Assembly (NCBI RefSeq): GCF_017591425.1
Contig: NW_024466413.1
Coordinates: 2,253,501 to 2,317,500 of the forward strand
Length of the DNA stretch: 64,000 nucleotides
Source: Ochotona curzoniae
Taxonomy: Eukaryota > Chordata > Mammalia > Lagomorpha > Ochotonidae
Direction of reading: 5' to 3'
Shown: one piece after another, positions 45,855 through 57,420 of the stretch
How positions within the stretch are numbered: the stretch's first letter is position 1
Layout: the number at the start of each line of letters is the position of its first letter
The notes under the pieces: generated by a model
Seen by the model: only the letters and a program-made list of their open reading frames with translations
Told to the model about the DNA's origin: nothing
The model's database searches: none
Made by a program: the position numbers and the translations under genes

Positions 45855-46146
45855 ACACCAGATTGATGAGAAGAAGAAAGAAGGACTGAGAGGGAGTCCA
45901 TGTACAGTGTAACTTCTCGAGTGTCCACAACAGCCAGGCTTGCATCAGACCAAAACCAACGATCAGGGAGTCCATCCAGGGCACCTTCGTGGTTGACAGA
46001 GACTCGAGTACTTGACCCTGCTGACTTGCCAGGGTGTGTATGAGCTGCTACAAGCTGGGGTGGGACTTGAACTCAGGCTCTCTGATGTGATATGCAGATC
46101 TCCCAAACAGCACCTTCACTAGCTGCACCGCTCAGCAGTTGCCCGG
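45855..46146 (-). mobile_element. Old CSINE
   Basis: GAGAAGAAGAAAGAAGGACTGAGAGGGAG, CTCGAGTGTCCACAACAGCCAGGCTTGC, GGGACTTGAACTCAGGC at the B-box position and AGCTGCACCGCTCAGCAGTTGCCC at the head, all antisense. It is preceded by a 16-base A run (45841-45855) on the plus strand, which is not its own tail. Confidence 0.65.
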
Positions 46147-47577
46147 AAGAGGGAGTGCTGAATGATAATGGTGAATGCTGGAGATGATGGCTTTGCTAAG
46201 TACCTTGGATTGATAATGTATGCATGAATCAAGCATCAAATTGTACCTCATAAATATTTGCAAATATTATGTGTCAATCAAAAATAAAAATAAGAGGTAC
46301 AGAAAAAAATAACCATAATAAATGGAGCATGACTGTACTGCATAAAGCAGTGACTTCTTCTGATGTACTTTGAGCCACATTAAATTTAATTTTTCCTAAC
46401 TATCACACAAAACTTGACAAATACATACATTTAACTTTTGGGAGGACAAATGTAGCATTCGTGCTATGCTAAGCAAGTATTTGAAAGCATGCTTGTCAGT
46501 TATTTAAGTGCTAAGTAGAGAAAATGACAACTGGAGACCAGGAGTAAGAATTTCAGCATGAAGCCTAGTTGTAATGAGGGGGCATTGTGCAGGCTGTGCA
46601 ATCATCCATTGAAAGATTCAAGCAACACTACAGAATTAACTTTCAAGATAATTCCCCCTCTGTGCACAAGAACATTCTAGATACTGAGCGACAATTGTAC
46701 ACTTAGTAGCTCCACATTAATAATTGATAGCTTGGTTCCTTTAACCCCTTCAGAAGAGCTGCTGAAACTATCAGATCATAATATGTATTATGAACACATT
46801 TCTGGACCTTAGTTAGGAAATGCTGGGTAGGCTTGTTTCTTGAGAAGTCAGACATAGTTTCACAAACAGATGAAGTACTTAGAGGTGAGTACGTGAGAAG
46901 CCACATGCACACACTGTAAAATGAAACTGCCAAAAGAGAGGTGGGTTGTCATGAATGAAGACCAGATGAAGAGAGCTCCGGTTTGGAGGCACATACGCCA
47001 TATTGTGACAGAGAGTATAGGATGTGCCGTGCAGCCTTTGACACTGTATCCTATCGGGGCCCTAGAACTCTGAGAGCACTCCTGATACTCAAGGAAAGCT
47101 TCCAAAGGTCAGATGTCAGTGGACAGGTCGAAAGCGCAGGGCCAGCACTCCCGCAGCACGAGGGCCAAGTGTGTAGAGATGCCAACAGAGGCACTGGCAT
47201 CAATGTCAACGAAGGCAGAACTCTGTGTCAATGGACAAGAATGTACAGCAGTGTCTACAGACATGCTGAAAAGAAAGAAATGAAAAATGAGAAACAGGAT
47301 TAAAGAGAATTTTGATTTTCTCTCCTCCTGGTCAGATTTCAAGAACAAATAGCAAAATACAACTTAAATATTTCAGGGATATTCTTTTGATTATGTTTCT
47401 AATTGTGACTCAGTGGTATAAAGATTGATAAACAAAAAAAGACAATGCATTTGTATTCAGACACAGTGATTTCATTATGACTGTAGTGTATGATTTATTT
47501 TACTAAGAATTTGATGTGTAAATTTAGAATGAATTTTAGGGTTAACTATAAAAATATGAAAATCTTACCCATAGTAA
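46147..47577. other. Anonymous DNA
   Basis: No repeat identified. About 46980-47230 is GC-richer with several CpGs and a 106-codon plus-strand open frame (46983-47303) that has no recognisable domain. It may be an unrecognised old element. Confidence 0.45.
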
Positions 47578-48450
47578 TGTTGCAGGGTGCAAGTGAGATC
47601 ACACCAGACATGTCTAAGGTTTGTTAAGGAGTCTTTATTAACCAAGCTTGGTTATAACAGAGCACAACAGCAAACCACAAATCCATATGGCAATTCAACC
47701 AATCATAATCCCAAAAGGAACAAATGGTCATTATCCTTAAGTCCATCTGTTAAGCTGAAGACCTATGTTCCAGCTTCCCAACAATATAGGTTATCCTAAG
47801 AGACATGCAACGAATAACCTGGACACACTCACAAAGAACCTGGACACACTTCCAAAGCTGCAGACATTCACCTCTCCCTGCTTCTCTGCCCACATTCCAC
47901 TACTGCTAGGCCTCACCCCTCCTGGAACTCCTGACAGCACACAAACCAGGAACAACATTATTATATCCATTGCCCCATCTAAACAGTACACAGGGACCAT
48001 GCTCAGGGGATTACCTGTCCTGGGTCAGCCAAGAGTCAAGGTGTCAGAGTAATGGAAGCACCTGGCCAGAAAGAGAGAGAAAGCCCCTGCTTCCTGGGCT
48101 TGTCAGGGAAGTGATTACACGACAATGCAATATCATCCCCTCTCAGTTGATAGGTGAGTCACAGGTGGGCAGGTGCGAATACCTAAGTGTTGTGGGCTAA
48201 AGAGTTGATTAGTGCTGTTGGGATGGGCAGGAACAGGAACTGGGCTTGTAGCTAAAAATGCCTAGACTAATTGGACTTGTCTGCATCCAATATCCTGGCT
48301 AAATCAGGACATGGGGGAAGTGGTTGAGGATGGAATTATCATTCCATTGCTGTTAGGCCCCACTTTCAGGACAGAAGGTAGGGGACACAGCCAGATTTTA
48401 TTCGCCCACTGTCAATGGGTGCTGGCTATCACTGGCTGCACCCCGTAACA
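47578..48450 (-). mobile_element. Solo LTR-like element with 4-bp target duplication
   Basis: Begins TGTTGCAGGGTGCA and ends TGCACCCCGTAACA, inverted termini matching at 12 of 14 positions, with TG...CA ends and GTAA on both sides (47574-47577, 48451-48454). On the minus strand an AATAAA signal (47639-47634) lies about 55 bases before the end, suitable for R/U5, which sets the suggested orientation. A 4-bp duplication fits class I (ERV1-type) integration. Its interior holds a block from a different LTR family in the opposite orientation (48188-48321). Family not recognised. Confidence 0.6.
48188..48321 (+). repeat. Block homologous to the U3 of the 2-kb LTR
   Basis: TGTTGTGGGCTAAAGAGTTGATTAGTGCT here matches the first 29 bases of the minus-strand LTR at 2121 with 2-3 differences. 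After a 27-30-base gap the match continues through GGGCAGGAACAGGAACTGGGCT, CCTAGACTAATTGGACT and TGCATCCAATATCCT to GGGGGAAG, just before that LTR's TATA box. The TATA and downstream part are absent. Confidence 0.85.
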
Positions 48451-48454
48451 GTAA

Positions 48455-49770
48455 AATACTGTCTTAATAACTTCTGTGTATCCCAATTTAGCTGAAAAGA
48501 CACTGGGTAAAATATTTTACAACCTGTAAAATTAAAATGTCTGAAGATTTTTTTTATTTTATTTTTAAAGATTCCTCAATTTAGCCAACTTTCATTAGAT
48601 CATCCCTTCATCTTTAATCATTGGTCTAAATGTAAATAAAATTTATCCCCAGGGCTTTCAGAGAAATGAAAGGACAACCATAATTTATGATTCACAAGCT
48701 GTCTAATTTCTGGGTATGACATTAGTGGATTTGGCCAGAGAAATCAACAGTGGGAAGAGTGAATCATACAAACTGCAACATTTCCTTCCAAATATTGTCA
48801 TTTAGATGGTGTATTTTTTCATACAAAGTGGCCTAAATGTTTGGAAAAAAAAAATCAAACGCAAGAGACACAGGCAAGATTACTAGGCTATGCTATCAGC
48901 AAGAAAATAAAGGCACAGCCAAAGAAGCACTTCAAATAAACAAACCAATTTGATAATTAGATACTTTAGTTGCTACATCATCAAGTCAAAGGAATCTATG
49001 AAACAAGTGCTATCCCACACATCTGAATTCTGTGTAAATTGTAATATCCTAAGTGCAACCTATTTCCATGAACAAAGGCAATAGTTTCTTCTTGTTTGTG
49101 ATAAATAACATCAGAGGAGAAAGAGCCAGTTATTTTAAGAATCCTGATGGGGTTGTAGAGTTGGAGAATAAAAGAGAAAGCAAAACATGTTGAATAATTG
49201 GCCTCCATTTGTTCGTTTAAATGAATAAAGAGAAGAATCAATATGTGCCCGAAGGAACCCTCATCTGGGAGGGAGGTTGTGTAAAGCTGCGTGCAACAGG
49301 GCAATCCAGGGTTCAGAGGGCGTTGGCTCTAAAGTATCTTTTTAAAGACTAATTCCCATGAGGAAATGAAGCCTCTTGTTCTCAAAAACTCTGGCGAGGC
49401 TTGAATAGCAGTTAAGTTCCTCCTTTTGGGGCAGTACACGTCTTGATGGGAGAGTGGTGACAGCTCGAATGAAGGGTGTTACCGAAGCACAGACTGAATT
49501 CACAGCAACACAGGATGTGAGCACAGAAACAGCACACCTGCAGACCGTGCTGTGTGCTTCATTGTATTTTGCTTTATTTTTTTTCTTTTGTTTTTCTTTG
49601 CTTGTTTTTAGTTCCTATAATTAAGGAGAATTTTTCCTCACACCGTGGCCTCTACCATCATTTTGTTAAGTATCTACAAATAGTAAAGAACATAAAAAAA
49701 AAACCTTTCTGAATTAAGTTTAAAAGGTTACTACAATTTTTCTAAGCAACATCTAAACTTGCTACCTGAG
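48455..49770. other. Anonymous AT-rich DNA
   Basis: No repeat or gene recognised. T-rich patch at 49564-49610. Confidence 0.5.
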
Positions 49771-50155
49771 AGTGATTATTTATTTTTTTAATTTTTTATT
49801 GCATTTAATTTTATAACAACGTTTCATAGGCTCTGATGTTTCCCCTTCCCCTCCTCTAGCCCTCCCCCCATGGTGGATTGCTACACCTTATTGCAGTATT
49901 ACAGATCAAATATCGTCTTATTTCTTTCAATGCAAGCATGTGCCTTGCATAGAGTCCAGTATCTTGTTTCCCAGCTGAATTCAACAGTTTCTTGAGGAGA
50001 CTAATTCTGGTCTGGAGACATAGCTGGCAGATTATTGTTCTGACCAATTAAATGCCATAACATAACATCAACAACAGTTTCCAACATTATGGGGTTAATT
50101 GAAAATGCAATACTACATTTCACTGGTACCCTTTTACAAATTGACAGCATTTCAA

Positions 50156-53100
50156 CTTTAATTAAGGCAAACATGTGGTATCTGACCTTTTGGGATTGAC
50201 TCATTTCCCTTAGCATGATGGTTTCCAGTTGGGCCCATTTGGCCACAAAGAACTGCATTTAGATTTTTTTTAATAGCTGAATAGTATTCCATGGAGTAAA
50301 TAAACCATAGCTTACTTATCCAGTCCTCTGTTGATGGGCATTTCGATTACTTCCAAGTTTTTGCAATTATTGATTGTGCTGCTATGAACATGGGGGTGCA
50401 TGTAGGTTTCTCATGTAGCAGGTTTTTGAATATATTCCTAGGAGTGCTATTGATGGATCATATAGCATGCAGATTTTCAGTCGTTTGAGTGTTCTCCATA
50501 CTGATTTTCATAGAGGCTGCACCAACCTGCAGCCCCACCAACAATGGAGAAGGGTTCCCTTTTCCCCACAACCTCACCAGCAAGTGTTGTTGGTGGTTTT
50601 TTGTAAATGTGCCATTCTTACTGGCTTTAGGTGGTATCACATTAATGTCTTAGTTTGGATTTTCCTTATTGCTACCGAACTTGTGCATTTTTTCATATGT
50701 TTGTTTGCCATTAGGATTTGTTCCTTTGTGAAATGTCTGCCCATTTCCCTTGCCCATTTTTTGAGTAGTTTGTTTTGGTGTTTTGGTTTCTCTGGAGATC
50801 TTTGTATATTCTGGAGATTAGCCCCCTATCACCTATGTAGTGTGCAAAGATCTTGTCCCATTCTGTGGGTTGTTTTTTTACCTTGTTGATTGTTTCCCTT
50901 GGTGTGCAGAAGCTATTTAGTTTGATATAGTCCCATTTGTTTATTTTGGTCTTGATTGCTATTGCTTTTGGTGTTCTATTTAGAAAGTCAGGGGCTACAC
51001 CTAGCTCTTGCAGAGTGTTTCCTACATTTTCTTCCAAAAGTTTGAAGGTTTCTGGGTGTAGGTTTAGGTCTCTTATCCATTTAGATTTGATCTTAGTGTA
51101 TGGTGAGAGATGCAGGTCTATCTTCTGGTTTTTGCAGGCTATCAGCCAGTTGTCCCAACTGCATTTATTGGAGAGACCTTTCCATTTGTATGGGTTGTTG
51201 TCTGTTTTTTTGTCAAAGATTATTTGGTTGTATTTGTGTGGGTTCCCATCTGTTGTTTCTATTCTGCTCCACTGGTCCTCCTCTCTATCTCTGTGCCAAT
51301 ACCAAGCTGTTTTGATGACCACCGCTCTGTAGTATGTCCATAGGTCTGGAACTGTGATTCCCCCTGTTAACTGCCTATTCTTCAGGATGTTTCTGGTTAT
51401 CCGTGGTTGTTTTTTGTGTTTCCAGATGAATCTTTGTATCATTTTGTTGACTTCTATGAAGAATGTTTTGGGTACTTTGATTGGGATTGCGTTGAATGTG
51501 TATATTGCTTTTGGTAGTATGGACATCTTGACGATATTGATTTTGCCTATCTAGGAGCATGGGATGTTTCTCCATCTTTCGAAGTCCTCAATTTCTTTCT
51601 TTAGCTTACTGTAGTTTTCTTCAAAGAGGTCTCCTATGTTTTTGGTGAGGTTAATTCCTAGGTACCTCAACCTCTTCTGTGTTACTTTTAATGGTATTAT
51701 GTTGGTAAGATCTTTTCCCATCTTGGGGCTGTTTGCATAACCTATGGCTGTTGTTTTTTGTTCATTTATTTTGTACCCTGCCACTCTACCAAACTCCTGT
51801 GTAAGTTCTAGCAGTCTCCATATTGAGTCTCTTGGTTCTTCTATGTAAAGGATCATGTCATCTGCGAATAGTGAGAGCTTGACTTCTTCATTTCCTATTT
51901 GAATTCCTTTGATTTCTTTGTCTTGTCTTACAGCCTCTGTGAGTACCGCTAGAACTATGTTAAATAGTAGTGGTGATACCAGACATCCTTGTCTTGTTCC
52001 AGATCTCAGTGAGAAGGGTTCCAGTTTTTCTCCATTCACTATGATGCTGGCATTGGGTTTTTCATATATTGCTTTGATTATTATCTGGATTGTTCCTTCT
52101 ATGCCAACCCTGGCTAAGGTTTTTTGAATGAGATGGTGCTGGATTTTGTCGAAAGCCTTTTCTGCATCTATTGATACTATTATATGATTTTTGTTCTTCA
52201 GTTTTTGAATGTGGTGTATTACATTTATGGATTTCTGAATGTTGAACCATCCCTGCATGCCAGGGATGAATCCTGCTTGGTCTGTATGAATGATCTGTCT
52301 GATGTGTTTTTGGATTCTATTGGCTAGGATTTTGTTGAGAATCTTAGCATCAATGTTCATCAGAGAGATCGGTCTGTAGTTGTCCTTCTCTATTAATTCT
52401 CTATCGTGTTTTGGGATTAAGGTGATGTTGGCTTCATAGAATGGGTTTGGAAGGGTTGCTTCTTTTTCTATTGTGTTGAAGAGTTTGTGGAGGATTGGGG
52501 TTAGCTCTGCTTGGAATGTTTTGTAGAATTCTGGAGTGAAACTATCTGGGATGTCCAATTCTTCCTTGTGAGATCTTTAATCACTGATTCAATCTCTGCC
52601 TCAGTTATGGGTTTGTTCAGGTCTTCTGTTACTTCTCAGGGCTGTTTAGGTAAGTGGTGGAATTCCAAGAATCTTTTATTTCCTGGTGGTCTTCTGATTT
52701 GTTGTAGTATAGTTATTCATAGTAGTTTCTAATTATTTTCTTAATGGTTGCGGTGTCAATTGTTATGTTGCCTTTTTCATTCTTGATGCTGTTAATTCTC
52801 GTTTTATCTTGTTTTTTCTTTGTCAGTTGGGCCAGTGGGGTTTCTATTTTGTTTATCTTCTCAAAGAACCAGCTTTTTGATTCATTGATTTTGTGTGTAG
52901 CTTTTTTTTTATATCTATTTGATTTATCTCTTCCCTTGTTTTGATGATTTCTTGTTTCCTTTTGTTTGAAGGGTCATTTTGTTGCTGTTTCTCTAATTTC
53001 TGGAGGTGGGTGTTTAATTCTTGTAATTGGTATCTTTCTTGGGCTTTGACATAGGGGCCCATTGCTATAAACTTACATGTAACACTGCTTTGGCGGTGTC

Positions 53101-53967
53101 CCACAAGTTCTGGAATGTTGTATTTGAGTTTTTGTTGGTTTCCGTATATTTTTTTGATATCGTCCTTTATTTCCTATCTGACCCACTGTTCATTTAGTAG
53201 CATGTTGTTCAGCCCCCAGGTGTTTATGTACTTCCTGTGGCTATTTTGATTTGTTGATTTCCAGTTTCACTCCATTGTGGTCTGAGAAGGTGCATGGTAT
53301 GATTCCAATTTTTTGAAGTCAGTAAGGCTTGCTTTGTGCCCTATCATGTGGTCAATTCTGGAGAAGATGCCACGCACTGCTTAGAAAAATGTGTATTCTG
53401 TGTCCGTGGGGTAGAGAATTCTGTAAATGTCCACCAGGTCCATTAGTTGTATGGTCTGTGTGAGTTCTACTGTTTCTCTGTTAAGTTCCTGTTTTCGTTG
53501 ATCTATCTATTGGTGTTAACGTGGTGTTGAGGTCTCCCACGATTATTGTGTGTTCATCTATGGCCCCTCTTAAGTCTATCAGCAATTGCTTCACTTAGTT
53601 GGGTACACCTGTGTTTGGTGCGTAGATGTTTATAATGGTAATCATTTCCTGCTGGAAGGTTCCTTTCAGCAATATGAAATGTCCATCTCTGTCTCTTTTT
53701 ATGTTTGTCACGTTGAAGTCTAAGTCATCTGCGATTAGAACAGCTACTCTGGCCTTTTTTTCCTCTTCTATTGACGTGAAATATCTTTTTCCATCCCTTC
53801 ACTTTCAGTTTCTTTGCCTCTTTTTTGGTTGGATGTGTCTCTTATAGGCAACATATGGTTGAATTCTGTTTGTTGATTCATTCTGTTAATCTGTGTCTTT
53901 TGATTGACAAATTTAGGCCATTTATGTTTAGTGATAAAATTGAGAGGTTGTTATTTTGACCTGGCAT
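50156..53967 (-). pseudogene. L1 ORF2 (endonuclease / reverse transcriptase), disrupted
   Basis: Normal length is about 1,270 codons and the span fits. The start MPGQNNNLSILSLNINGLN is the apurinic-type endonuclease N-terminus; a stop follows within 35 codons. A 335-codon open segment (52558-51551) holds the reverse transcriptase, with the catalytic FADD at 51868-51857 and the upstream [11 protein letters not shown] and SPLLFNIVL blocks. An in-frame TAG at 51553-51551 separates it from a 271-codon open segment (51526-50711) in the same frame. Beyond that the Cys-rich C-terminus has several stops. The terminal stop codon is itself lost (ALI followed by AAA). Confidence 0.9.
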
Positions 53968-54109
53968 GTGCATGTGTAAGCGTGCAAGTGTGTATTTGCG
54001 TCTATTGGGATCTCTGATTAGAAGGCTTTCCTCATATGGGTTTCAGTGGGGAGGTTTCCCATTTGCCTTTTTTGGTTCTGGTTTTCATTTTTTCCTTCTT
54101 TTAGCACCT

Positions 54110-54979
54110 TCCTAAGGAGATTTTCTAGAGCTGGTTTCGTGCTGACGTTTCTTCGAGTTTCTCTTTACTGTGAAAGAATTTAATTTCATTCTCAAATATA
54201 AACAAAAGCTTCACTGGATACATTATTCTTGGTTGGCAGTTGTTTTGTTTCAGGATTTGAAAGGTCTTACCCATTTTCTCCTTGCTTGGAGTGTTTCTTC
54301 TGAGAGATCAGCTGTGATTCTGATTTGCCTTCCTCTGAAATTAATCTTATCTTTTCTTCTTACTTGTCTTAGAATAGTTTCCTTGTATTCGCTTGAGGGG
54401 AGCATGAGGAAGGGTACTGACCTTCCTGGATTTTTGCTGGATTTATATTTCCAGTGTTCTGGAAGTTCTCCTATATTACTTCATTGAACACCCGTTGTAA
54501 GCCTATCTATTTTTCCACTCCTTCAGGAAGGCCCATTATTCTAATATTTGACTTTTTGAGGTTGTCTTTCATTTCCTGTATGGACCTGTTGGCTTTGTTC
54601 AGGTTTGTCTCCAATTGTTTGATGAGCTGCTGACTTTCATTCTGATTCTCTTCCATGTGTGATATTCTGTCCTCTGCTATTCTGTTAGTTAGGCTCTCAA
54701 TTTTGTGTTCAAGATCGAGGATTACCTTTTTGACTTGGTTTCTTTCTGCAATGACATGGTTTTCGAATATCTTGGACTCTTCCCAACGCTTCTCGCTATC
54801 TCTGATGAATTTCATCACTATTTTCTTAAATTCCTTATCTGGTAATTCCTCTATGTCTTCATTTCACATCTCAGAGATTGAGATTAGTTTTTGGTTTTGG
54901 GGGGGAAAGTGCTTGAGCTTTCTTCCTTGTCATTACTTTTTCTGATACTTTCCCTCATTGTGTTGTTGTTTCTTGTCAT
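54110..54979 (-). pseudogene. L1 ORF1 (RNA-binding protein), disrupted
   Basis: The likely start is ATG at 54979-54977 (MTRNNNTMRES). A 103-codon open segment (54818-54507) contains a coiled coil with heptad-like VKKVILDLEHKIESLTNRI spacing, responsible for trimerisation in L1 ORF1p, and runs into the RRM start (NIRIMGLPEGVEK). The C-terminal domain is readable further on (INFRGRQIRI, DLSEETLQARRKW) but separated by stops near 54506 and 54250. The N-terminus is out of frame with the coiled coil. It is an RNA chaperone in the family; this copy is non-functional. Confidence 0.85.
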
Positions 54980-56421
54980 TTGGGGATTTTAGCCTCTAAC
55001 TTGCTTGTCCACAGCCGCTGCCCTCAATGCTGTAGCCTGGAGGTGGTGTGATCCAGCTACTGCTGAATGAAATGTTGGTAGAAGCATAATTCTTCTTGCT
55101 CTATTGGGGACAGCAGGTGATGGTGGGGTGGGTGTTGGGTCGTTTTGTTCATCCCTGGGCTTATATCTCTGCAACCTGGTTCCATTGCAGCTAGTTGGTT
55201 AGGTATTGTCTTATGTGTGCCAACAGTGATAGAGTGTGGATGAGAGATTTTGTAGCCTTTGGCTTCTTGTCTTTGCTCTGGGTAGATATAGAGCGTGCAG
55301 TTCCACACCCTACTACACTCTCACAAATGTGCTCCCCTGTTGGGAAACACGCTGCTGTGGCCCACTTGCCTGCGCCTCTACCCAGGTCAGCAGACTCTGT
55401 TGAGCAGTGCCCTGTCTCTGGGGTTGGAGCTGAGCACAGCAGTGGGTTCCACCCGAGTCTCCAGGCACCTGCCGCTCATTCTGACCCTGAGTTGGGTTGG
55501 AAGGCTCTGCAGGCCAGGCCCTAGTGCGAGGCTACTCTTCCTGTTACACTCTCTCAAAGGTACTGCCCCACTGTGAGATACACTGTCATGTCCCTGCAAG
55601 CCCGCACTGCTGTCCGGATCAGTAGAATCTGTTGAGTGGTGCCCCGCCTCTGGCGTAGGAGTTGAGCACAGCAGGGGATTCCACCCAAGCCTCCAGCCCT
55701 CTGCCACTCAGAATTTGCAGCCCCGAGCTGGGTTAGGAAAGCTCCATGTGCTCAGGCCTAGTGAGGCTCCCTGTTGCACACTATCAAAGATGCTCCCCCA
55801 TTGGAAGGTGAGCAGCTGTGTCCCTGCTAGCCTGCACCTCTGTCTGGGTTAACAGACTGCGGTGTGGTGCCCCACCTCTGGGGCTCAGGCAGGGCACAGC
55901 AGGAAATTCCGCACCTAATCCACAGTTTGGAGCCGAGTTTCTGTGACCCAGCCCCAGAGAGAGGCTCCAGCCCCCTCTGCACTTTCTCAATGGTGCTGAC
56001 CTGTTGGAAGGCGTGCTGCTGGGACCTCCTCCCCTACTTGTCCTCAACTTCTGCAGAGGTTGATGGCCCCTATGTTCAATCCTGTAGCCACCTTTAGGGT
56101 TTCCAGGACTCCAGTGGTCTGTGGCTCCTGCTGGTATGGGAACTTGTTTTTGCAGCTGCCCTAGACTTCCCTGGATCAGCCAAGACTGAGCTGGCCTTCC
56201 CCCTGCCTGGGACAGCAACTCACCAAGTCTTGTGGGGTATGCTGCTCTTTCCTTCCTTTCTTTTTCTGGCTATCCCTCCAAGCTGTGTTGATCTTCTTAC
56301 TTCAGTGAAGTCTAGTGACCTTCCCACTCCTCCCCTGCAATTCTGTGTCTCCTGGTCTGTTCCTTTCCGTGCTCTACCTTATACCAGCTCTTTGAGGTCA
56401 GCCATCTTTTCTCGATAGTCA
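54980..56421 (-). promoter_or_regulatory. L1 5'UTR / internal promoter with ~230-bp tandem monomers
   Basis: GC-richer than the rest of the L1. A recurring phrase (plus strand CTCTCACAAATGTGCTCCCC at about 55318, CTCTCTCAAAGGTACTGCCCC at 55548, CACTATCAAAGATGCTCCCCC at 55779, CTTTCTCAATGGTGCTGACC at 55982) marks three complete monomers and a partial fourth. A second landmark, GTGGTGCC-type (55404, 55636, 55864), gives periods of 232 and 228. Monomers are followed on the minus strand by about 340 bases of non-repeated sequence before ORF1. Confidence 0.75.
56401..56410 (-). promoter_or_regulatory. YY1-like site at the L1 5' end
   Basis: AAAAGATGGC on the minus strand, starting about 12 bases from the L1 5' terminus. 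A YY1 site (core AAGATGGC/AAAATGGC) at this position directs accurate initiation in primate L1. Finding the same motif at the same distance supports an intact 5' end. Confidence 0.6.
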
Positions 56422-56435
56422 AGTGATTATTTCTT

Positions 56436-56766
56436 TCTTTTTTTAAAGATTTATTTTTATTGTTTTTTTTATTGGAAAGGCAGATATACAGAGAGGAGAG
56501 ACAGAGAGGAAGATGTTCCATCCGATGATTCACTCCCCAAGTGAGAGCAACGGTTGATACTATGCCGATCCAAAGCCAGGAGCCTCTTCCGGGTCTCCCA
56601 CATGGGTGCAGGGACCCAAAGCTTTGGGCCGTCCTCGACTGCCTTCCCGGGCCACAGGCAGGGAGCTGGATGGGAAGTGGGGCTGCCAGGATAGAACCGG
56701 TGCCCATATGGGATCCCGGGCATGCAAGGCGAGGACCTTAACCACTGCGCCACAACGCAGGGCCCG
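56436..56766 (-). mobile_element. Young CSINE inserted at the L1 target duplication
   Basis: TTTTTTTAAAGATTTATTTTTATTG tail, GAGGAGAGACAGAGAGGAAGATG, CCGGGTCTCCCACATGGGTGCAGG, CCCATATGGGATCCCGGGC and CACAACGCAGGGCCC end. Flanked by AGTGATTATTTCTT at 56422-56435 and 56767-56780, a perfect 14-base duplication that is also the 5' target duplication of the adjacent L1. Confidence 0.95.
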
Positions 56767-56780
56767 AGTGATTATTTCTT

Positions 56781-57420
56781 ATGGAGTTTTCCAATATATG
56801 TGGGAATTAATAAATGAGAGAGAAGGTACAAACTTTTCAGCAGGCAGTAGATGAAGTGCGAGGCCAGAGGTCACATTAGCACTGGTGTAATAGCAGTTAG
56901 AAAGAGAATCAGCCATTCAGACAAATCAAAAGGAAAATAATCTGAACATGGGAGAGTCAGTTTCCTTCATAGCTAGCCTTGCTTGTCCACCTGCCTATCT
57001 TATTCTCTTTTTCAGAAGCACTCCTGACTGACTCAGTTATGTCATTTGCAGGTACAAAGTAACTTGTTAATTCATTCAAGCAAGAATGTGAAAATCTGAG
57101 AAAACATACAGGGTGTGTGTTTGCTCTCACTTGGCCTCTTGTGGAGTATAAATCATGAGAACAAGTCAAGGTAAGCAATGAGCAGACACACACAGTGATG
57201 AGGGCAATGTGGTGCCTGGGAAGGGGGGGAGGAGTCAGCACAAGGGCAGGACAGATCCCAAAGAATAACAAAATGCTTGAATTGCTGGGAGCGACAGTCA
57301 CAGAAACATAAAGTGGATCTGCAGAACATGCATGCCACGTTATAGAGGGATTATGCACAATTTCAGTCTGTGGAAGAACAAAAGAAAAATGCTGGACCAT
57401 CATTGTGGCATACAGAATTT
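56781..57420. other. Anonymous DNA
   Basis: Nothing recognised. The minus-strand open frame at 56957-57403 (148 codons) lacks domains and overlaps a second open frame; regarded as chance. Confidence 0.5.

Larger units (their letters stand above)
49785..56421 (-). mobile_element. Full-length but inactive L1
   Basis: About 6.6 kb, the length of a complete L1. Minus-strand order: 5' end GACTATCGAGAAAAGATGGC at 56421, GC-rich 5'UTR with tandem monomers, ORF1 (54979 to about 54110), short spacer, ORF2 (53967 to about 50156), 3'UTR with G-rich tract, and a poor A tail. AGTGATTATTT at 49771-49781 is repeated at 56422-56432, an 11-base target duplication that proves both ends. Both ORFs carry several stops and frameshifts, so it cannot move autonomously. 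Confidence 0.92.

Noticed and set aside
46983..47303. 106-codon ORF in a GC-richer patch
   Set aside because: Considered as a retrocopy, but no recognisable protein, A tail or target duplication.
47578..48450. Reading the element as a plus-strand 3' LTR starting at 48188
   Set aside because: No polypurine tract before 48188, no duplication around 48188-48450, whereas the outer ends have both inverted termini and a GTAA duplication.
50467..53104. Many plus-strand ORFs inside the full-length L1
   Set aside because: They are antisense shadows of ORF2.
56957..57403. 148-codon minus-strand ORF
   Set aside because: No domain and no neighbours of any gene structure; a second frame is open over the same DNA, typical of chance.
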